Assembly: GCA_036560145.1 (NCBI GenBank)
Contig: DATBRV010000097.1
Coordinates: 11,532 to 75,531 of the forward strand
DNA length: 64,000 nucleotides
Direction of reading: 5' to 3'
Source: DATBRV01 sp036560145
GTDB taxonomy: Bacteria; Myxococcota_A; UBA9160; SMWR01
A program made the position numbers and the translations under genes. Shown here in pieces: positions 58,701 through 64,000 of the stretch. Position 1 is the first letter of the stretch. Each line of letters begins with the position of its first letter. The notes beneath the pieces are model-generated. The model searched no databases. It saw only the letters and a program-made list of their open reading frames with translations, and was not told where the DNA came from.

Positions 58701-59086
58701 CGGTGCCGTTCTTCACGATCGTGCTGCGCAAGGGCTACGGCCTCGGCGCGCAGGCGATGGCGGGCGGGAGCTTCAAGGCGCCGATCTTCACCGTCGCCTG
58801 GCCGACGGGCGAGTTCGGCGGGATGGGGCTCGAGGGCGCGGTGAAGCTCGGCTATCGGGGCGAGCTGGCCGCGCTCGCGGATCCGGTGGAGCGCAAGGCA
58901 CTCTTCGACCAGATGGTGGAGCGCATGTACCAGCACGGCAAAGCCGTGTCGTACGCCTCGCACTTCGAGATCGACGACGTGATCGATCCGGCCGAGTCGC
59001 GCACCTGGATCACCCGCGCGCTGCGCTCGGCGCCGCCGCCGGCGCCGCGCACGGGCAAGAAACGCGCCTGTGTCGACACCTGGTGA
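55703..59086 (+). CDS. Single-chain biotin-dependent acyl-CoA carboxylase
   Basis: A 1127-residue protein carrying all parts of an acyl-CoA carboxylase: biotin carboxylase (about 1-450; IANRGEIAIRVARAAAELG, GYGFLAENPAF, GGGGRGM, EANARLQVEH), a biotin carrier domain with VMEAMKMEH (biotinylated Lys556), and a carboxyltransferase (about 620-1127; VMSYDYTVLAGTQG-like, NPVHLAGAIDSDGADK, KGYGLGAQAMAGG, TGEFGGMGLEGAVKLG). The order and length match single-chain long-chain acyl-CoA carboxylases. It should carboxylate acetyl-, propionyl- or longer acyl-CoA to the malonyl-type product. ATG 55703 follows GAGAGGA. It lies 50 bases after the esterase gene. Confidence 0.92.
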   Translation: MPVTRLLIANRGEIAIRVARAAAELGLRTVAVYSEDDGRSLHTRRADEARALRGVGAAAYLDVAQLVALALEIGCDAVHPGYGFLAENPAFARACGEAGLRFVGPRPEVLEQFGDKARARALAQRCGVPVLPGTSGPTSLAEARSFQRAHGAVMIKAIAGGGGRGMRAVLRAEDLEGAFARCRSEALGAFGDAEVYLEALLPRARHVEVQIAGDGSGEVVHLWERECSVQRRNQKLVEIAPSPWLDPKLRARLLDAALRIGRSAEFDGLGTVEFLVDAESSGPDARFAFIEANARLQVEHTVTEEVTGIDLVQAQIQLAAGRKLAELGLERASQSPPRGYAIQARINAETMGGDGGALPSGGTLSAFEPPSGRGLRVDACGYAGYAMNPRFDSLLAKLIAHSSSPDFEDALARALRALGEFRIEGVATNLGFLRSLLSRPELAAGGIDTRFVEDHAAELVADESRPQPLRFFAAAPAAAAGPTLAGARVDSRDPLAVLDYGKARSEASDAPAGAEAVPDGLFAVRAPLQGTIVSVEVRAGEPVAAGQPLLVMEAMKMEHVIVAETSGVVKRLAVSRGDAVFAGHVLALLEASEGEAAREARAERVDPARIRPDLAEAQARHAIGLDEARPDAVERRRKTGQRTARENVADLCDPGTFVEYGPLVIAAQRRRRTLEDLIARTPADGLVAGIGAVNSAHFGESAARCVLMSYDYTVLAGTQGAQNHRKKDRMFELAEKLRLPVVFFTEGGGGRPGDTDALGVAGLDCLAFHYFGGLSGLVPLVGITSGRCFAGNAALLGCCDVVIATQGSNIGMGGPAMIEGGGLGVFRPEEVGPLEVQARNGVVDVAVRDEAEAVAVARKYLSYFQGSLPGGACADQRELRAVIPENRLRVYDVRRVIETLADTDSVLELRRGFGPGMLTALARVDGRPLGVIANNPVHLAGAIDSDGADKATRFMQLCDAFDIPLLLLCDTPGIMVGPEAEKTALVRHAARMFVTGASLTVPFFTIVLRKGYGLGAQAMAGGSFKAPIFTVAWPTGEFGGMGLEGAVKLGYRGELAALADPVERKALFDQMVERMYQHGKAVSYASHFEIDDVIDPAESRTWITRALRSAPPPAPRTGKKRACVDTW

Positions 59087-59134
59087 GCGCGGGCGCCCCT
59101 CCTGCCGCGTCACGGTCACGACGCAGCGCGGCAT

Positions 59135-59187
59135 CCCCTCAGGGTGAATCGAATCGTTGACACCGAGGAGCCACGCCCCTTAGGGTG
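59135..59187. repeat. Two copies of CCCCTYAGGGTG 41 bases apart, around a possible promoter
   Basis: CCCCTCAGGGTG (59135-59146) and CCCCTTAGGGTG (59176-59187), 11 of 12 identical and each with a palindromic CCCT-NN-AGGG-type core. The 41-base spacing is about four helical turns. They lie in the 148-base gap before the DUF6351-like gene. A regulator binding side by side is possible but unproven. Confidence 0.4.
59157..59186 (+). promoter_or_regulatory. Possible sigma-70 promoter of the DUF6351-like gene
   Basis: A perfect -35 box TTGACA (59157-59162) is followed after 18 bases by TAGGGT (59181-59186), a poor -10 box. The second CCCCTYAGGGTG copy covers the -10, which would suit repression. 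The gene starts 49 bases downstream. Confidence 0.3.
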
Positions 59188-59234
59188 GGGTCCAGGACAC
59201 ACGCCGAACCCGGGCGTTGCGTCGGAGGGATCCC

Positions 59235-61727
59235 ATGCCGTCTTCTGGAATCACCCGAGCTGGAATCACCCGAGCTGGAATCACCCGAGCTGGAAGCGCT
59301 CGCATCTCCCGCATCCGGACTCTCGCCTCGCTGGCTGCGCTGGCCGTCGCCGCGCCCGTGCTGGGCGGCAGCGGCTGGGGCCACCACGGACACCCGCACC
59401 ACGACCGCTGGGACATCGACATCCTCTCGAGCGCGCCCGACCAGGTGAGCGGCGGCGACGCGCTGGTCCGGGTCGAGTTCCCGGGGCGGAAGATCAAGAC
59501 GAACGCGAGGTTGCTCCTGAACGGTGTCGACGTCACCGACTCGCTGGATCCCGACGACGGAGATCTGGTCGGCGTCGTCGAGGGATTCGCCCTGGGCGAG
59601 AACCTGCTGGAGCTGAAGCCGAGCGCATCGTCCCATGCGACGCTGGCGCGGCTCGAGGTCGTCAACCACCCGATCGGCGGGCCGATCTTCTCCGGCCCCC
59701 AGCAGCAGCCCTTCGTCTGCACCACCGCGCGGGTCGGGCTCGGTCAACCGATCATCGACAACCAGGACCACTTCGGCATCCCCGTCGCGCAGGAGGATGC
59801 GAGCGGCAACTACCCCCGCGACGGGCGTGGCTATCCGACGGCCGCCGCCACCATCATCGGCTGGAGCAAGAACTGCGCCGGCAACCGGCGAGTCGAGTAC
59901 CAGTACCGCACCACCGGCGGCGCGTTCGCGCCGCTCGCCGATCCCACCGGGCCGCTCCCGGCCAATATCGCCACGACCACCACCCTGGACGGCCAGACGG
60001 TTCCCTACATCGTGCGCTGGGAGCGCGGGACCATCAATCGCTTCGTCTACAGCGTGGCCATGCTCGCGCCGACCACGGAGACCGATCCGAACCAGCCCGA
60101 GGACTCGCTGTGGAATGGGCGCCTCGTCTTCAGCCTCGAGGGCGGCGTCGCGATCGGGCGCACGCAGGGCACGGTGGGCTCTGGCGCCATGCTGCGGCAC
60201 GACGTGCTTCAGCTCGGCTACGCGGTGCTCGCCTCGAGCGGTCTACGCACCAACACGCACTACAACCTCCAGCTCGGCGGCGAGACCGCGCTGATGCTGA
60301 AGGAGCACTTCGTCGAGGACCACGGGCTGCCGCTCTACACGGTGGGCGTGGGAGGCTCCGGCGGCGCGATCCAGCAGTACGTCTACGCGCAGAACCACCC
60401 GAGGCTGCTCGACGCGGCGATCCCGCAGTACTCCTACTCCGACATGATCACCCAGACCATCCACGTGGGAGACTGCGAGCTGCTCGAGAACTACTTCGAC
60501 AGCACGGATCGCTTCAACAACAAGTGGGACGACGTCCTGAACCGCCGCGCCGTCCAGGGGCTGAATGCGAGCGTCACGCCCGTCATCAGCGCGGGCGAGG
60601 CGGCGCAGTGGAACGGGATCTACGGCCTGTATGGGCCGCTCGGCCTGAACCGGCCGCAGCCCATCCCGCTGGCGCCGACGACTCCCCCGCCGCTCACCGA
60701 GTGTCGGCGGGCCTGGTTCGGCTTGACGCCGCTGGTGCTCAACCCGACCTACACGAACGTGCAGGATCTCGACAAGCTCGCCCAGGGCGTCGCAGGCGTG
60801 GATTGGACGCACGCCGGCGACCTGGTGAACATCTACGGCCTCGACGCCGCCGGCTTCGGGCGCACGCCCTGGGACAACGTGGGCGTGCAGTACGGGCTGA
60901 AGGCGCTGGTGGACGGCGTGATCACGCCCGCCGAGTTCCTCGACCTGAACGCCAGGGTGGGGAGCTGGAAGGAGCCCGCGGCGATGGTGGCCGAGGGCTT
61001 CCCCTTCGTCGGGCCGCCGAGCCTCGTGACCTTCGACCCCTGGAGCGCGCGCAACATCAACCTCTCGCCCGATGGCGGCGTGACGCCCGCGCTGCGCCGG
61101 AGCGGAAGCATCGAGGCGATGAACGCCGCCTACCAGAGCGGCATGCGCTTCGACGGCGACATCGACATCCCGGTGATCGACTGGAGGCACTACCTGGAAG
61201 ACCAGCTCGACATGCACCACAGCGCGCAGTCCTTCGCGACGCGCCGACGGCTCCAGCTGCGCCACGACGACGACAACATGGTGATCTGGTTCACCGACGC
61301 GCGGCCGGCCGTCGCCTTCGACCAGACGCCCGAGGCCTTCGAGGTGATCGACGAGTGGATGGAGAACCTGCGCGAGCACCCCTGGCGCGGGGTGGCGGGC
61401 AACAAGCCGCCGCGCGCGGTGGATCGCTGCTTCACGACGACCGGCGCGGAGATCGCCGCCGGCGACGACGTCTGGAACGGCATCCTCGACGAGCTGCCGC
61501 CGGGCCCCTGCACCCAGGCCTTCCCGATCCACAGCAACACGCGCCGGGTGGCGGGCGGCCCCATCCAGGGCGGCATCTTCAAGTGCGGGCTCCAGAGCGT
61601 GGACGACGCCATCGCGGAGGGGGCCTACGGCGCCTGGGTGCCGAGCGCCGCCGACAAGGCGCGCCTGATGCAGATCTTCCCGGAAGGAGTCTGCGACTGG
61701 AGCCGGCGGGACGTCGGGCGACCCTGA
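59235..61727 (+). CDS. Secreted DUF6351-like protein
   Basis: An 830-residue exported protein that I recognise as DUF6351-like, a family of secreted alpha/beta-hydrolase-fold proteins distantly like tannase/feruloyl esterase. GGAGGGAT before ATG 59235 fixes the start. The leader holds the unusual repeat GITRA x3 and a hydrophobic core ending near VLGGSG. A possible nucleophile elbow is VGVGGSGGAIQQY (about residue 375), with later conserved stretches NHPIGGPIFSG, LVFSLEGGVAIG and CTQAFPIHSNTRRVAGGP. The reaction is unknown. Confidence 0.75.
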   Translation: MPSSGITRAGITRAGITRAGSARISRIRTLASLAALAVAAPVLGGSGWGHHGHPHHDRWDIDILSSAPDQVSGGDALVRVEFPGRKIKTNARLLLNGVDVTDSLDPDDGDLVGVVEGFALGENLLELKPSASSHATLARLEVVNHPIGGPIFSGPQQQPFVCTTARVGLGQPIIDNQDHFGIPVAQEDASGNYPRDGRGYPTAAATIIGWSKNCAGNRRVEYQYRTTGGAFAPLADPTGPLPANIATTTTLDGQTVPYIVRWERGTINRFVYSVAMLAPTTETDPNQPEDSLWNGRLVFSLEGGVAIGRTQGTVGSGAMLRHDVLQLGYAVLASSGLRTNTHYNLQLGGETALMLKEHFVEDHGLPLYTVGVGGSGGAIQQYVYAQNHPRLLDAAIPQYSYSDMITQTIHVGDCELLENYFDSTDRFNNKWDDVLNRRAVQGLNASVTPVISAGEAAQWNGIYGLYGPLGLNRPQPIPLAPTTPPPLTECRRAWFGLTPLVLNPTYTNVQDLDKLAQGVAGVDWTHAGDLVNIYGLDAAGFGRTPWDNVGVQYGLKALVDGVITPAEFLDLNARVGSWKEPAAMVAEGFPFVGPPSLVTFDPWSARNINLSPDGGVTPALRRSGSIEAMNAAYQSGMRFDGDIDIPVIDWRHYLEDQLDMHHSAQSFATRRRLQLRHDDDNMVIWFTDARPAVAFDQTPEAFEVIDEWMENLREHPWRGVAGNKPPRAVDRCFTTTGAEIAAGDDVWNGILDELPPGPCTQAFPIHSNTRRVAGGPIQGGIFKCGLQSVDDAIAEGAYGAWVPSAADKARLMQIFPEGVCDWSRRDVGRP
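59246..59290 (+). repeat. Three tandem 15-bp repeats in the leader of the DUF6351-like gene
   Basis: TGGAATCACCCGAGC occurs three times in a row without a mismatch (59246-59260, 59261-59275, 59276-59290) and encodes GITRA three times. The unit is a multiple of three, so copy-number changes would keep the frame and alter only the length of the signal peptide's basic N-region. Confidence 0.9.
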
Positions 61728-61787
61728 GCGATCCGCGGGTCGGAGCGAGAGGCGGTCGCGCGGCTTCTCCCCGCTGCGCGGCGGTGC

Positions 61788-63395
<1,608 letters not shown>

Positions 63396-63396
63396 A

Positions 63397-63424
63397 ATAG
63401 CTAAAAAACTAGTTTTATAGCTAT
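63397..63424. promoter_or_regulatory. 28-bp near-perfect palindrome next to the rtcR start
   Basis: Arms ATAGCTAAAAAACT (63397-63410) and AGTTTTATAGCTAT (63411-63424) match at 13 of 14 positions with no spacer, in a strongly AT-rich patch. It is one base from the rtcR ATG and about 100 bases upstream of the sigma-54 promoter, a distance suited to an activator site that also controls rtcR itself. Confidence 0.6.
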
Positions 63425-63523
63425 ACTTTTCAGAGTTCCAGACACCGCTGGCAATTCGCAAGATCCTCGCTAAGCCCTGGTAATGCTGGGAAGTTTTGTG
63501 GTGCTTCCAAAGCCTCGTCGCGG

Positions 63524-63540
63524 TTGGCACAGCCCGTGCT
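63524..63540 (+). promoter_or_regulatory. Sigma-54 promoter of rtcB
   Basis: TTGGCACAGCCCGTGCT holds the -24 GG (63526-63527) and -12 GC (63538-63539) with the required ten bases between, and TGGCAC matches the consensus exactly. Transcription would start near 63551, about 100 bases before the rtcB ATG. The adjacent divergent gene is a sigma-54 activator, which strongly supports the call. Confidence 0.8.
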
Positions 63541-63654
63541 CTAGCCCGGGTTCAACGAAGCGACGAAAACAGCGAAGCAGGGCCGGCCGGGAGCGCCCGT
63601 CATCGCGCACCCGGCCGGCCGAACCGCCCGAGCCGCAACACGAGGAGCAGGCCG

Positions 63655-64000
63655 ATGGCCAGCGAACGCAGCTACGAGGTGATGCAGCCGGAGGGCGGCG
63701 TCCCGATCAAGTCCTGGACCCGCGGCGTGCCGTTCGAGGACGAGGCGCGCAAGCAACTCGAGAACGTCGCGCGCATGCCGTTCATCCACGGCTGGGTTGC
63801 CGCGATGCCGGACGTGCATTGGGGGATCGGCGCGACGGTCGGCAGCGTCATCGCGACGCGCGGCGCGATCATCCCGGCAGCGGTCGGCGTCGACATCGGC
63901 TGCGGCATGATGGCCGTGGAGATCACGCTGACCGCGAGCGATCTCCCCGACAACCTGTCCGGTGTCCGTGACGCCATCGAGAGGGCCGTGCCGCACGGAT
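63655..64000 (+). CDS. rtcB: RNA-splicing/repair ligase RtcB, partial
   Basis: RtcB joins RNA 2',3'-cyclic phosphate or 3'-phosphate ends to 5'-hydroxyl ends with GTP and Mn. The first 115 residues are present; the gene continues past the window. MPFIHGWVAAMPDVHWGIGATVGSVIA and GVDIGCGMMAV are the family's metal-site signatures (Asp in MPDVH, Cys in DIGCGM). GAGGAG lies upstream of ATG 63655. It is driven by the sigma-54 promoter at 63524-63540 under RtcR. Confidence 0.93.
   Translation, partial: MASERSYEVMQPEGGVPIKSWTRGVPFEDEARKQLENVARMPFIHGWVAAMPDVHWGIGATVGSVIATRGAIIPAAVGVDIGCGMMAVEITLTASDLPDNLSGVRDAIERAVPHG

Noticed and set aside
61728..61787. Terminator between the convergent DUF6351-like gene and rtcR
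   Set aside because: Only short imperfect GC-rich pairings and no T-run; not distinguishable from background.
63425..63523. Small RNA or tRNA-like gene between rtcR and rtcB
   Set aside because: Such RNAs occur in some rtc operons, but I see no stable fold or tRNA features here.

Overview
The window is GC-rich throughout, tightly packed with genes on both strands, and uses many GTG starts, short ATGA/GTGA overlaps and purine-rich Shine-Dalgarno (SD) sites. Outer-membrane OmpA proteins, lipoproteins, Lnt, Tat-exported and dockerin-tailed secreted enzymes, IleS of the long eukaryote-like class, PQQ synthesis, PilZ/HD-GYP proteins and an RtcR/RtcB pair point to a diderm, probably aerobic environmental bacterium. 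Myxococcota or a neighbouring lineage of the former Deltaproteobacteria is my best guess from gene content, not a proven placement. I saw no rRNA, tRNA, CRISPR array, insertion sequence or prophage.

Layout. 1-1.8 kb: end of a surface-sugar locus (partial nucleotide-sugar/glycosyltransferase-like gene, a short NeuB-like synthase, an SDR dehydrogenase). 1.9-4.7 kb: a four-gene minus-strand operon of small envelope proteins (glycine-zipper lipoprotein, small periplasmic protein, Thivi_2564-like membrane protein, OmpA lipoprotein with a collagen-like stretch) and two divergent secreted proteins. 4.7-11.3 kb: a PQQ operon on the minus strand (acyl-CoA dehydrogenase, pqqB, pqqCD fusion, pqqE, GT-C membrane enzyme) followed by a degenerate second copy of the pqqE 3' end. 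11.4-29.4 kb: mostly housekeeping genes (ileS, HD-GYP, mutM, RqcH-like NFACT, quinone reductase-like MDR, sulfatase, exported msrA/msrB, MutS-like membrane ATPase, lnt, class III cyclase).

29.4-36.0 kb is the most unusual part. Two tandem GT4-like genes, which appear to start at ATT, lie divergent to a run encoding a PqqD-type chaperone with a conserved-looking C-terminal tail, an HprK-like kinase, two GT2 glycosyltransferases and a nucleotidyltransferase-fold protein. I read it as a variant of the poorly understood HPr-rel-A type of system joined to a glycan locus.

36.1-54 kb: hybrid histidine kinase, a TIGR04073-like/OmpA fusion, two PilZ proteins, a predicted PQQ-dependent sugar dehydrogenase (a possible user of the PQQ made earlier), a GT-C enzyme, a MocR regulator divergent from a SnoaL-like/GNAT pair, an acyl-CoA ligase, an Asp-nucleophile hydrolase and a large ELWxxDGT-repeat protein. 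54-64 kb: a TetR gene with a clear operator, a pectinacetylesterase-like enzyme, a single-chain biotin-dependent acyl-CoA carboxylase, a DUF6351-like secreted protein, and the RNA-repair pair rtcR/rtcB with a sigma-54 promoter. Together the ligase, dehydrogenase and carboxylase indicate active fatty-acyl-CoA metabolism; the sulfatase, esterase and sugar dehydrogenase indicate use of polysaccharides.
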